Positions 10,728 to 25,256 of a DNA stretch of 64,000 nt are shown in pieces. The stretch lies in the NCBI RefSeq assembly GCF_010015445.1, contig NC_053127.1, forward strand, positions 11,890,776 through 11,954,775, read 5' to 3'. The stretch's first letter is position 1; each line of letters opens with the position of its first letter. Below the pieces are notes generated by a model, which ran no database searches, was not told the origin of the DNA, and was given only the letters and a program-made list of their open reading frames with translations. The DNA is from Perca fluviatilis. Its lineage: Eukaryota; Chordata; Actinopteri; Perciformes; Percidae. The translations under genes were made by a program, and so were the position numbers.

Positions 10728-11182
10728 TGTTTATAATTATGTTCGCAAGCTGGTTTGCAGGGTGGTGGCCTGTTTCAGGACTGTTAATGGAGCCCGGCGG
10801 TGTGGCTGCGGTTTGTGGAGCTGACGCCCTGAGTCTTGTGGATGAAACAATAGCAGCTCTAAAACTAGGAACAAAGTTTATCTGAAGGTCATAAAGCTGC
10901 TGGCAGTTTGTCATGTGAGCTGCTGCTGCTTCAGAAAGCACAGCTTTGTTACGACTGTGGTTTATAATAGCTCATGTCTCTTCCCTTTCTGTCCCGTCCA
11001 TGTTCTCTGGCATTTCTTCTTCTCCTGGCTTCCCCTTCATCAGTCCCCTGCTTGACGTCCATTCACAGTATGAGATAAATATAGATTTCAGTCATGACAA
11101 TGGTTTCTCTGCTACACCAAATACAGTATGTGAAAGCCACACAGCCATATGCATCCAGCCCTGTTCATGAGCTCCGAGCTAA
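10728..11182. other. Gene-free stretch
   Basis: I see no supported gene, clear repeat or RNA here; short open frames in it lack codon structure and splice context. Confidence 0.4.
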
Positions 11183-12147
11183 GTATGTCTAGGTACCGAT
11201 ACCAATACTGTGACTTTGATACTGGTTCCTAAACAATACTTTTTTGACACCAATTTTATAAAACAAAAATAAATTACAACATTACGGCACCAATCTTTTT
11301 ATAGATTTTTCAGCTCCTACTACGTGAGCCCGTCTCTGTGTAACGTAGAGTTTTCCCTGCGTGCAGACTGATCTCATGAAGTGGCGTATGTATGGCACGC
11401 CAATTCATATGCCATTTTGGCGTGTTATCAAGACGCATAATCGCTTTTTAGCGCGTTCATCAACGCAATTCGCCCGCCATTGACCTACGTTACGAGTGAA
11501 TTTTCGCCGTAGCGAGTAGTATAAAGGGACATAGGTACGCATAAGGAGATGGGCGGGGTGGCAGATGGGTAAAACACAGGACTTTCACCCAGGAGAGCCG
11601 GGATTGTGTCCCGTGTGTGGCGATTATCAGCTGTTTTTCTTTTTTTTCTTTTCTTTTTTTTTTCTTTTTATAAGCCTTCCCCAATGTTTCTTTCCTAAAC
11701 CCAACCGTTTATTGTTTTCCTAAGCGTGTTTTTGTCGTTATTTTATATAATTGTGTTACTAAAGCCTTTCCTGTGTTCTTTTCCTAAACCATCACGATAG
11801 TACACAACGTGGCGACGCCACGTGGTGGGTATGTTTACATCTGCTGTATACAGCCATTTGGCTTTAGGAAAGTGGCGTGTATGTTTACGCAAAGTCATGA
11901 TGCCATGTTGCTGCGTGGCTCTATGACGTGTAACATTAGACAACCAATCACAAACATTACCTTGGTAGTATCTTGGTAGAAGCATGCTGCATGCTTATTG
12001 GCTCCCTGACGCTGATGAGATTAACTCCTGAAGTATTGAAATTGGGTATTGAATGATGAGGCATTTTTTTCGATACTTGATACTTTAGAGGCACTTTGGT
12101 CGTTCCTTAAAAAGTATTGAATTCGATACCCAGCCCTACGTATGTCT
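11183..12147. mobile_element. hAT-like element with exact 8-base target duplication
   Basis: GTATGTCT at 11183-11190 is repeated at 12140-12147. Inside, the left end AGGTACCGATACCAATAC and the right end (minus strand) GTAGGGCTGGGTATCG are diverged inverted repeats of the teleost family whose ends carry GGTATCGA. The interior contains at least one further insertion: a tRNA-like piece near 11550-11625 (CACAGGACTTTCACCCAGGA followed by a B-box-like GGGATTGTGTCCC) and an inverted GTGGCG/CGCCAC motif. No transposase remains. Confidence 0.65.
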
Positions 12148-12540
12148 GTGAGTTAATTTTTCTTTTGGAGGCGTTTCATCCACAGAACCTCCACAACATG
12201 ATGACGGCCACCGTGCCCAAATGTTGCTGTTAAGTATTATTCCAACAGGTTCTGTTGGAGGCTTGCAGTTTTAGCAGCAGTGGTAATAATTCTGCTAACT
12301 GAAACACAAGAAGGAAAGAAACGTCAACGTGATCTCATGGGAAAGCGTATAAGCTTGCTACTTTTAAGGACATTTTGCGTGTCATGTCTACACATTTTAA
12401 GCTTTTAAGCTCATATCCATTATGTTTGTGACGTACATTTAGTTACGTATGTAAGTTTAGGAGTCAGTGTAAAAACCTCATAGCATCACATATCCTCAAT
12501 GGTTTATATGATATCTTCTAAAGAATTAAGCACCATTTTT
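12148..12540. other. Gene-free stretch
   Basis: No gene, RNA or recognisable repeat seen; ordinary AT-rich sequence between the hAT element and the SINE. Confidence 0.4.
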
Positions 12541-12712
12541 GGCTTTTATTGCCTTTATTTATAGGACAGATTAAGACAGGAAAATGGGAGGGAGAGGAGG
12601 AATGACAAGCAGTAAAGGGCTGCAGGTCGGAACCAAACCTGCAGCCGTAGCGACAAGGACTGAGCCTCTGTACATGGGGCACGCGCTCAACCAGGTGAGC
12701 TAACCAGCAACT
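12541..12712 (-). mobile_element. tRNA-derived SINE of a common teleost family
   Basis: Read on the minus strand it starts CTGGTTAGCTCACCTGGTTG, an A-box-like head, followed by GTTTGGTTCCGACC, a B-box-like block, then a T-rich tail ending near CCTATAAATAAAGGCAATAA. Length about 170 bases. The layout (tRNA-like head, short unique tail) is that of Pol III retroposons very frequent in percomorph fish. Neither box is perfect. Confidence 0.75.
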
Positions 12713-12869
12713 GCTTTTTTACTTTGTCATAAAATAAGTCAGTAGAGACTAAATGGCTTGAAATGACACACGACTAAATGCGTGTAATGACACGCGATAG
12801 CTAAAAAATGCGTAGATAATACCTGTATCATTGAGCGTGAATTCCACTGTGGTAGTTTGAAAGCACCCA

Positions 12870-13070
12870 AACTTTCCCGACAATGACCTGCTCTATTCAT
12901 AAATGGGCAGTCGGACATTACACCTCCTTTGTACTATGGAGCCGGGAGGGTTAAGTCTGTTTAATGTCTGGTCCAACTGATTTGGTCATTTGTGTTCTCT
13001 CATACAGCTCCGGGTATTGTCTATAATTTCAGGGTTGCAGTGCGTGTGTGAAAGGGGCTATATGTCATTT
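12870..13070 (+). repeat. Dispersed repeat family 1, partial copy
   Basis: Shares long similar stretches with 53518-54095 and 55355-56482, for example TTTAATGTCTGGTCCAACTG, CTCATACAGCTCC and GTGCGTGTGTGAAAG. Only the right-hand third of the family is present. Confidence 0.65.
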
Positions 13071-14030
<960 letters not shown>

Positions 14031-14161
14031 TTCCCGTGTGTGTGCTTGTGTGAGGATATTGGCCGTGTCACCTCAGATTAGGCCCTGATGCAGTGGTGGT
14101 GCCGGTAGAGGGTGACCCCCTAACAACCACGCCACAGTCATTAACGGGGAGAAAGAATCCT

Positions 14162-14182
14162 GTCACCATGGCAACCGCGGCT
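14162..14182. promoter_or_regulatory. RFX-type X-box, copy 1
   Basis: GTCACCATGGCAAC (14162-14175) fits the X-box consensus GTNRCC-N0-3-RGYAAC without mismatch and continues CGCGGCT. The identical 21 bases recur at 41093-41113. It is in locally GC-rich, low-repeat sequence between microsatellites. RFX transcription factors bind such sites; a conserved enhancer or a shared repeat remnant are both possible. Confidence 0.5.
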
Positions 14183-14427
14183 GCGCTGCCAAAACCGACC
14201 ACAGTGAAAAGAAAAGGGGATGTGGGAGGGGAAAGGTGAAAGAGGAGGAGGAGGAAGGTGGGGAAGGGGGTTGGGTGGTGGCTGACGTGGGGAGGGTGTA
14301 TCTGAAATGATGTGTGTATTGTGACAGATATAGGTTATTGGAATGTTTAGAGAGACAGACATAGAGAATAGTGATGATGAAAGTGAAAGAGGGAGATGAT
14401 CAGATAAGCAGGTCAGACACACACAAA

Positions 14428-16685
<2,258 letters not shown>

Positions 16686-16905
16686 GCAGCTTTACGCCCT
16701 GCGGTGCCCTGCTACGCCCTGCTACGCCCTGCTACGTCCTACTATGTCCTGCTACGCCCTGCTATGTCCTGCTATGTCCTGCTATGCCCTGCGGTGCCCT
16801 GCTACACCCTGCTACGCCCTGCCTACGTCCTACTATGTCCTGCTACGCCCTGCTATGTCCTGCTATGTCCTGCTATGCCCTGCAGTGCCCTGCTACGCCA
16901 TCAAT
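16686..16905 (+). repeat. Minisatellite with 10-base unit (CCCTGCTACG-like)
   Basis: About 21 units of the form YCCTGCTAYG/CCTGCGGTGC run without a gap. A higher-order repeat of about 105 bases is visible: the order of variant units in 16700-16795 recurs in 16796-16890. Because the 10-base unit is not a multiple of three, all frames stay open and produce Cys/Pro/Leu-rich artefact peptides. Confidence 0.92.
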
Positions 16906-18050
16906 TTCTACAACTACTATCTCTAGTCATAGTTCCATTATCTTTATTGTTACTTTAATTCCCACTGTTCATCGCACCCCCAAACTGCAACGTCTGCAAC
17001 CGCCCACCAAAGGAAGTTTTCCTCACCACTCAAGGTTTCTGCCTAAAAGGAAGTTTTTACTTGCCACTGTCGCACTAAATTCTTGCTCTTGGGGGAATTA
17101 TTGGAATATTTTTGTTTGTTGTTTTTAGAGTGTAGACAGTGGTTGCTAATGCGGCACGAAAAAATTCTGGGCGAAAACCGAAAAGAGGAAACCAAAACCG
17201 AAAAGCAAACAACGACGAAGAAGAAATTAAGCCAATTATTAGTACCATTGTACCAAAAATATCTCGCAGAAATATGGCTACAATCTGATAGTCACATACA
17301 GTATACAGTAGCCTAAGAACAGAATAGCTTACCTATTGTTATTGTTATTATTATTTGAGGCACTTTCTTGCAGGATTTCACTGAACATATCGGACAACGA
17401 GGGTGCATGCCCCTCATCTGGTGCAGAGAGACGAGTCTTTTTTTCTGCGCTTTGACCTCCTGCGCTGGGCGCTGCTCCGTGCGCTGCTCCGTCTCCGTCT
17501 CCACGCGGGTTCTCCGCATCCATCGTGGCCTGGATCATTTCTCGTGCGCTGCTCCGTCTCCACGCGGGTTCTCCGCATCCATCGCGGCCTGGATCATTTC
17601 TCGTGCGCCCTGCTTTATTTCCGCATCCAAGTAATGGTCTTTATAACGCGGATCAAGTACAGTCGCGATGAAGTGCAGAGGATCCGAATAGATCTCACTG
17701 AAACGTGTGCTGACAGACTCTAAGAGCGTACTTTTCATTGTTTTCACTCCGTGGTCCATCTCAACCTCTTTGCTTAGGAGACGCTTTGCAGGTGGAATGG
17801 ATCAGGTACTGACACACGTGCAGGTCGCGGTTTCTGTTTGCGTCATCACAACATTTTCGGCCGAAAATGGCCCAAAAGAGCATTTTTGGTTTTTGGCCGA
17901 AAAGGGCATTTTTGGTTTTTGGCTGAAAATGTTCGGTTGCCGAATATTCGGTGCATCCCTAGTCTAGACCTACTCTATCTGTAAAGTGTCTTGAGATAAC
18001 TCTTGTTATGATTTGATACTATAAATACAATTTAATTGAATTGAATTACA
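16906..18050 (+). mobile_element. Teleost non-LTR-type 3' tail, split by a hAT insertion
   Basis: Bases 16906-17129 (including CCACCAAAGGAAGTTTTCC and GGGGGAATTATTGG) and 17962-18050 (GTCTAGACCTACTCTATCTG then a tail TTTAATTGAATTGAATT) together make one familiar teleost repeat that ends in a short tandem GAATT tail. The two parts are separated by the hAT element at 17138-17961. Confidence 0.55.
17130..17969 (-). mobile_element. hAT element with transposase remnant, 8-base target duplication (7/8)
   Basis: GTGTAGAC at 17130-17137 and GTCTAGAC at 17962-17969 flank an 824-base element. Its right end, on the minus strand, starts TAGGGATGCACCGAATATTC. The minus strand keeps a transposase piece: an open frame from 17759 with LHFIATVLDPRYKDHYLDAE, the LDPRYK motif of ZBED-type hAT transposases, near its middle. 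A segment of about 60 bases (CTCCGTCTCCACGCGGGTTC...) is tandemly duplicated (about 17486-17545 and 17546-17604), which breaks the frame. Most of the transposase is missing, so the copy is dead. Confidence 0.75.
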
Positions 18051-19623
18051 GACTCTTCGCCAACTTTTGGCTCATTGTTTTGGTTTTACTGCACACCTAC
18101 TGCATGGTTTCGTGCTCTCATCAGCCTCGTTTCCAGTTGTTTTAAGAGCAAAGGCTCTGACAGCCTCACTTTCCAATGCCCAGAACCTAACAGCAGACAG
18201 ACTTAGTTAGCGACTCGCTGGTGAACACAATGGAACGTCTAGCAGCTAAAGAACCGGATATTTTCCCTCATGAATATTTGACTTGGATTCATCAGGTGGA
18301 CGGAAACACGACTCCATCTGAATGCTAATTTAGCTCTGTGTCTGCTGGATGTGCAAAGAGGCAATGCTGTGGTATCATGTTCGCCAACACAACTTTACAA
18401 AGCTTCAAATAACGTGATAATAAATAATGTGTCCCTGGTGTGTCATTAATGTGATTAATTTAGTTTTTTTAAATGAAAATAATTCACATTATTTGTATAG
18501 TTTTCACATAAAATGTAGCTTGCAGTGCTTGACTCCCTGCAGTGTTTTTTCTTGTGGACGTCAGAGAAATGCCATAATAAAAATCTATCTATCTATAAGA
18601 GGTTTGGTGCAGGAAAGTTGGCAGTCGGCTCGGTGGATGCTGCCGGGTGATTGGTTAGTTACGCAGCTGTTCTCAGATAGGCATCTAATGGTTTGTTTGG
18701 GTGGCTGCAGCAAAGGAGCAGTTTATTGATGTTATCATAATGGAAGGCGGTGGATTAATAAAGTCAGTGGTAATATAATGTCATACAATGATGGTCAATA
18801 TACTGTAGTTTTTGTACAAATACAGGTTCTTAAGGCAATTCGGTGTACTTTGATAAAAGACAGTGATATATTCATTGTGTTTGTAAATGTAGAGTTGTAC
18901 ATTTAATTTTAGGACCTCAATACTTTTTGACTACTAACCCAAAGTTGGCTGGTAGGATGACATCCAATATTGATTGGAGAGTTTTGTCTAATTTCGTTAA
19001 ATGAAAAGATACCAATGCCGGCATTTTAGTGCATCTTTTAAATATACGTTTGTCTTCATAAAATAATTCATTGTGTCGATTTTGCATCTGGCACGACCAC
19101 ACCAAAATGCAGAATTTGAAAGTGCGAAAAAACACTCAGCCAGGCAATGAAAGCGGCCAATCTATTTTTGTAATGATGGCAAAGAAAACAAAAACAGGAA
19201 AGTGCTTAAAGCATTTCCATACAGAATGAAAAAGGAAGAATAAGAAAATCCAAATTACACTAACACAAAATGTTTTTTGTGGGTTGAAGCAGTCTGTGTT
19301 TGTTTTTGGCAACGTGAGTGAATCAAATGTATTATCTACTCACAGAGACAAACTTCCTTCCAATTCCTCCATCTCTCATCTTTCTCTCCATCTCACTACT
19401 CCAACTCCTCTAACTTTTCTTCTGCTTCCCCCCCTCTCTCTTTCTCTCTATCTCTCTTTGCATGTCATGTTTTCATGTTCTCTGCGAGAATATTCTGCAA
19501 CAGCAGTGACTTTTGAGCCTGTGACCAATGAATTGTTGACTCGTCTCTCCTGTTGTTGTCAGGCAGTTGTCAGAGCTGTCTTGACTTTCTTTGCACTTCG
19601 ATTCAACTCTGAGGTTAGATAAG

Positions 19624-19654
<31 letters not shown>

Positions 19655-19920
19655 AGAGACAGAGAGAACCGTTTTATCGTAATCCTTGAATTTCAGGAAA
19701 TTTGTGAAACACTTGTGACATCGATGGTATGGTGCACGTTCAAATTGGACCCCAAATCCCAACCGTGCTTTTTGTATCCTATGCTGTTGTCATGTAAAAA
19801 CATTATAACAGCAGTTATGGTGATTTTTTATTATTTCAGTTAAGTGGAAAGACAACATATTTAGAAATAAAAAGCAGAAAATCATGCTTTTCTTAATTCT
19901 GGGAGACTAAACCATTGGAC
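18051..19920. other. Gene-free stretch of about 1.9 kb
   Basis: No supported exon or RNA gene. Contains a short (TG)n at about 19624-19651 and pyrimidine-rich sequence at 19366-19460. Confidence 0.4.
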
Positions 19921-20400
19921 ATTCTTTGGACATGTATACAGCGCATTCAGAATATGCGTCACATCGGGGTTATTACCACAGTTCATGGCCTCTTGCCTGT
20001 TTACGTCTTAAGATCAGCTGTATGCGTTGCTATGGTTGCTGTACGCAAACCAACTAGCCAACAGTGCGGTAAAAATGCATGCTTATAAGAAAAGAAGGAG
20101 AAACATTCACTTTTAAACCTTATGAAGACTTAGCTATCAACAGGTTTTTGAATATGCGCAAACATAGCAACGCCGACCTTTTCAAGAAGCTGGTTGAAGG
20201 AATGAAAGAGGGAGGCTGTGTCCGCCAATGGTGGAAAACTTCAAAAAAAAAATGTTGATCATATTTTGCACAGCTGCATGTAAACGGGAATCTTAGTGGA
20301 ATATTCACCTTCATTAGCCATGTTAACCGCTTTGTCGGAGTACTGCCTTTTTCGGAAAATAATGGCCAAAAACGGAATATTATGTGCATGTAAATGTAGT
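19921..20400. mobile_element. Possible MITE with weak inverted ends
   Basis: Left end GACATGTATACAGCGCATTC and right end (minus) CATTTACATGCACATAATAT share only a loose pattern, with CATTCAGAATATGCG near the left end and ATATGCGCAAAC inside. It resembles a common fish repeat, but no target duplication was found. Confidence 0.3.
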
Positions 20401-20559
20401 CAGTGTATTACTCCCACACAGGCGACATTTTCTTTCACTTTCATTTGTAAACAACTCACACATTGCCCTCGTCTGTCACGCCAGAGTCGTGTCCAGCCAT
20501 TGGCCTTTCTGCAGCCTTAGTAGTTGTCAGCAGCTGCAGCAGGAGCAGCATATGTCAGC

Positions 20560-20733
20560 TACTGTTGTTTTATTTATTTATTGTTTAGCAAGCACAAAAT
20601 TGATGCTACACAACATATCAACATCGGCCACTTTAATCTGTGAATTCCATCTCTTTTGCTGGCAGGCCAATGGCAGTCAACAAGGGGAATATCAGCTGGA
20701 ACCAATGTTTGGCCGATAAATCGGCGCATCCCT
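20560..20733. mobile_element. hAT-like right-end fragment
   Basis: Ends GGCCGATAAATCGGCGCATC followed by CCTA, the inverted form of the TAGGGATGC start seen in the hAT at 17130-17969 but with a different interior. The left end was not found. Confidence 0.35.
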
Positions 20734-22617
20734 AATTCATGTATTTAAGACTCTCTTCCTTGGTAAAAGGCAGTCTGACAAACAAATGAGGCAGTCTGAC
20801 AAACAAATAATGGTCATGCAAATAATGTCTTTTCAGAGGGGCTGGTTGGTATTCATGCTGAAACAGTTACAGTACAGGCTACGCTTCTGTCATCCAAAGT
20901 AGGGATTCAGAGAAAGCTTAATTTAAAAAACAAACAAAATTCGAATTTTAGTTTTACTTATGTGACATTTTTGGGATCATGTCATTCATAATGGTGGAAT
21001 ACAGTTCATTGTTTTGAAAATGATTTTTAATTACATTTAACATTTATTTAGTATTTAACATGCTGTATTTATTGCGAGTGAAAACATCCGAGTCACTCAG
21101 CTCTTCTGTACTCTGTACTCCTGATCTTGGCATGATGACAGCCTTTTCAAGATCACGAGTATCCATGGTGACCAGGGCTCACGGACACTCGGCACATCTT
21201 ATCTTTCAGCGTTTCTCCATGAGCGTCAGAGCAGCTCCAGCGCTGAACTTCCTGCAGCAACCTCCTGTCGTGAACCCTGCGTACAGCTGCAGGGGAGGCC
21301 GCTCTAAGGAGGACCCTGGCCCTTTAAGAGGCGGTGGTCGCCCCACTAGCTGAAGGAGGGGTGGAGTGAGCAAAACTGTCAGGGAGTGGTTGGGGACTGG
21401 AGATAAGTTTGTCTGCTCTGTCAGCGCTGTGAAGAAGAAGTAGAAGTGGAGTTTCGGTGCTGTGTGCGTGTTAACTCAGCATGTGATGATGTAATATTAC
21501 AGCATCATGGCCATCAAGTTTACTTTCAATATTCATTATTTTTCTGAATGTATTACAAATGAATTCATGCAATTACTGTGTTGTGGGGACGAAGACACAA
21601 CAGAGAGGACAGTGCAGGATTGTGAGAGGGTTGTGAAGAGGAGAGAAAGTGGAATGAGTTAAAGGAGGAGGAAGACATACGCTTGTAAGGTCACAGCTGT
21701 GCGAGAGAGGGTGACAAAGGTTTCCCTCCTTTTACTCCTCTTCCCTCGCAGTGTTGTTTTTCATTTTACACTGACTTGACTACGATTTTTAGTTTTCTCT
21801 ACCCCGCATCTTCACCTCGTCCTCGTCCACCCCTCTTTAATCTCTTTTTGTTTTCTTTCATCCTCCACTCCTAGCTCCTTTTTAACTCTCTTTTCTGACT
21901 CAGTGCCCTCATACTGGTTCTTCCTCCTCCCCTCTCTTCCAGTCGGTGTTTTGCTCCGTCCTTGGAGGACAATATAGAGATGGCACTGCTTGGTACAGCG
22001 AGCCTCAGGCCACAGCAACATGGCGGGCAGTTGCATGCAACATACCCATATAAATGGAGAAGCATGCAAGGCTGAGAATAATTAATGGAAATCCCAGTGT
22101 TATGGGAGGAATGACTTATCATCTGACTGTATCTACACTGTACATCTGTTGAGCAAAAAAACTCTGATATTTTCATGAAATTTGACAAATCAAACCATAA
22201 TTGTCTCTCGGGTACCTGAAGCATCACCCCCCAACCAACACAGCCCCTCTAGTAGTTTTAATGTTTTCTGTCTCATTGCCCGCTGAGATATCTCAAGTGA
22301 TATAAAAAACTGCCTGGATAGTAAGCACAGGATTGCTTGTTACACAACAGATTTTTGGGGGCCTAGCCCTTTAGAACCTAACCAGCCTCCAGCAAACACC
22401 CAACTGCTCGTCTCATCTCTGCAACTTATTAACCAAGCCCCACCCTTCCACACGCACGCACGCACACAGCAACATAAAGTAAGGGAGGTCAAAAGGGGGA
22501 AGAAAAATGAGAGAGGGAGGGGTGTGTGTGTTCGTGCATGTGTGAATTTATCTATATAAAGGAAGTGCAGGCCAAAAGCTTCTGACCCTAATCACTGACA
22601 CACCATATGTATGAGCA

Positions 22618-22618
<1 letters not shown>
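20734..22618. other. Gene-free stretch; GC-richer island at about 21180-21480
   Basis: No supported coding exon. A 20-base direct repeat (GGCAGTCTGACAAACAAAT) is at 20770-20809. Bases 21180-21480 are richer in GC than the surroundings and could be a promoter or first exon, but I found no donor site that would support an exon. A CT-rich tract is at 21720-21960. Confidence 0.35.
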
Positions 22619-22696
<78 letters not shown>

Positions 22697-22773
22697 TTTT
22701 CCTTCATTTTGCTTCGAAGCCTCCTTCCCTATGAGGGGGTCTTCTTGCTTCTCAGGGTTGAGGCTGTAAGGGG

Positions 22774-22842
<69 letters not shown>
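22619..22842. repeat. Facing (AC)n and (TG)n microsatellites
   Basis: (AC)n at 22619-22693 and (TG)n at 22777-22842, separated by about 83 bases. They are complementary, so a single strand can fold into a stem of more than 60 pairs. Confidence 0.93.
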
Positions 22843-22843
<1 letters not shown>

Positions 22844-22921
22844 CTCCAGTTACAGGAGTTGTGCAATGTTTGGACCCTCAACTGGAAACCAATGGGAACT
22901 GACCTCCCTGCCCTCTCCCAA

Positions 22922-22999
22922 CTTCTCTTCTCTTCTCTTCTCTTCTCTTCTCTTCTCTTCTCTTCTCTTCTCTTCTCTTCTCTTCTCTTCTCTTCTCTC
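22922..22999. repeat. (TTCTC)n pentanucleotide microsatellite
   Basis: About 15 uninterrupted five-base units; pure pyrimidine on this strand. Confidence 0.95.
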
Positions 23000-24245
23000 T
23001 GCAATTTAATTTGGTCCATGTCATTGCAGTTTCTTATACAATTCAGATTAGTTAAAGGTAAAACTATCAGGAACTCTCAGGTAGAGTACAGATGATAGAC
23101 ACTGATTACACTGAATTGGTTTGTCTGACCAATCAGCAAAGAATCACAAATATCAACCATGTTTGATGCAGGCATGTCTCACTTACGTAAATCGTAGTTG
23201 CAGCTCTTCGGAAATATCAGGGCACCGAGCTTCTGACCTGCACTTGAACTAGTCTTGTCTGTAAATGGACGACTGCCCTTAGGTGTTCGGTGTGTTTTTC
23301 TTTTTCCCATCGATAACTGGCCAACAATGTTGTATCCAAATATTTCTGGGAGCTCCAGTAGAGTTTGTTGGCATGAAATGTTTTAGTACATCCAGAGGTA
23401 CTTTCAGATAGCGAGCTGTTGCTGATGCTGCCTCCAATGTAAACACAACGGCAGATGATGTCAATGGCAACGACTACCACACTCTATTCAAGAAAAGCAG
23501 CAAATGTCCAAGAATCACACAGAGCCATATCAGTGTATTATTTTTGTGCCATTCATGTGTTCTGAAAGCCAAATGTGCTAAAGACTTTTTTTTTAACAGG
23601 GCGCCATCTTGGAACATCACCACCAAGGTCTCAACATCCTCAGGAACAGCAAATAATTACATTTTCTAAAGCCACGTGACAGACTTGGCTTGGTGAAGGA
23701 GTGACTGGGAAACCTTTTTAATGCTAACGCTGCCATTATTGGTCAATCTGTAACCAGTCTGGACCTCCTGTAGCACCATTTCTTTGTCCCTTTACTTCCT
23801 TCTCTACTGAAACGTGTCAAAATAACCCTCAAAGTGCCATTAAATCTATAAAGATGCATAACCTCCCACTAGGACGGAACCTGAACTTTGACTGCTTTTG
23901 CATTCGCTGCACTGATAAATGATCATTTTATATCTGATTGCTATAGACAGCGTGTCAGGAGGATGTTAGACGCCACTATGAACTGAGAATGAACCCACAG
24001 CGCCATGAGCAGGCAGCCGTTGTGGGGAGAGAAAAAACTTTCCGCCTGTCTTTTTATTTTCAATTATTTCTCTTCCTCTTCTCATGCTGATTGTACTCTT
24101 AGTCACATTGAAGCTGCTGCTGTATAGTTTAATAACAATACAATTGAAGGAAACTGAGTCTAACAGAATATGGACAGAAACTAAAAATTTGAGCCAAATG
24201 GAGCCAAGTTATCTTTATCTGCACTTCTGATGAAAAGGACTGATT

Positions 24246-24286
<41 letters not shown>

Positions 24287-24449
24287 ATGTGTGTGTATAT
24301 GTGTGTGTTCCTTCAATAGTTTTTTTTTGGAAATGCTTTGGGAAAGTGCTGCGTGTGCGTTCATGGGTGTGGGCATACGTGAAGTGTGTACGTGTACATA
24401 TGGGCATGAACAGAGTGCGGCTGACTGGGGCAATCCCCCTCCCCCCGCT

Positions 24450-24494
<45 letters not shown>

Positions 24495-25256
24495 ACGCAC
24501 ACGCACACGCACGCAGAGGGCCGGGGGTGTTGGAGAGAGGCAGCAGTGACAGAGAGGAGAGCACTGACCCAGATAGTGTCTCTGTCCCACCCTCTCTCTC
24601 TCACGCGCACTGTAAAAAAAAATAAGCTCAGCAAGAGTTTTTATTTTCTAGCGAGTCTGTAATAATAGATTTAAATCCGCTGGTTATGTTTTTGATTATT
24701 CTAGATATGTCTGTCAGAAAACAGTAAAACATATCATTAACAACATCCCAGAGTCTAAGAGTATGTCTGCAGCAAACCTGTTTAATTAAAAAAAAAATTT
24801 TCTTTCAGTTTCAATCCTGCAACATTCAGAGTAGATAGATCTTAGATCGCCGGCTTGGTATTTTAGGAAAATGGAGATTTTATAAAACACAAAAGTCAAC
24901 TGTAACTTATTTTGATGTGTCATTGTAATTGTCAGTATAGCCGATCACACAGCACAGCAGTCACTTATGAGCTGCTATTAAATTACTATTTCATATCGGC
25001 TTCGTTGTCTGACAACAGAAACAGAAGAATATGTAAATGAGAACAACACAATCATGAAATTGTCTATATTAACACATAGTATAGGTGATCACAGAGAGCA
25101 GGAGGGAACAGCATGGCATTCTTTGTAATTTAATGTTCTTGCTTTGGTCCAGATAAACTTACGTGGACTTTTTTTTTTCTGTTTCGACCTTTACCCACTC
25201 AGAACAGAGCTTTAAAAACACATTGTAGTGAAGCAACAATTGTCTGCACCAACCCC
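23000..25256. other. Gene-free stretch of about 2.2 kb
   Basis: No supported gene. Contains (TG)n at 24247-24285, a CA/CG-alternating run at 24454-24513, and a CACTGTAAAAAAAA sequence near 24607-24621 that may be the start of another MITE whose right end I could not place. Confidence 0.4.

Noticed and set aside
11550..11625. A tRNA gene
   Set aside because: Only B-box-like and anticodon-arm-like pieces are present; no full cloverleaf. It is a tRNA-derived repeat fragment.
12541..12712. A functional tRNA gene at the head of the SINE
   Set aside because: The A and B boxes are degenerate and the acceptor stem is not complementary.
21060..21480. GC-richer island as klf8 promoter or first exon
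   Set aside because: No credible donor site or in-frame start linked to the exon at 33034; kept only as a note.
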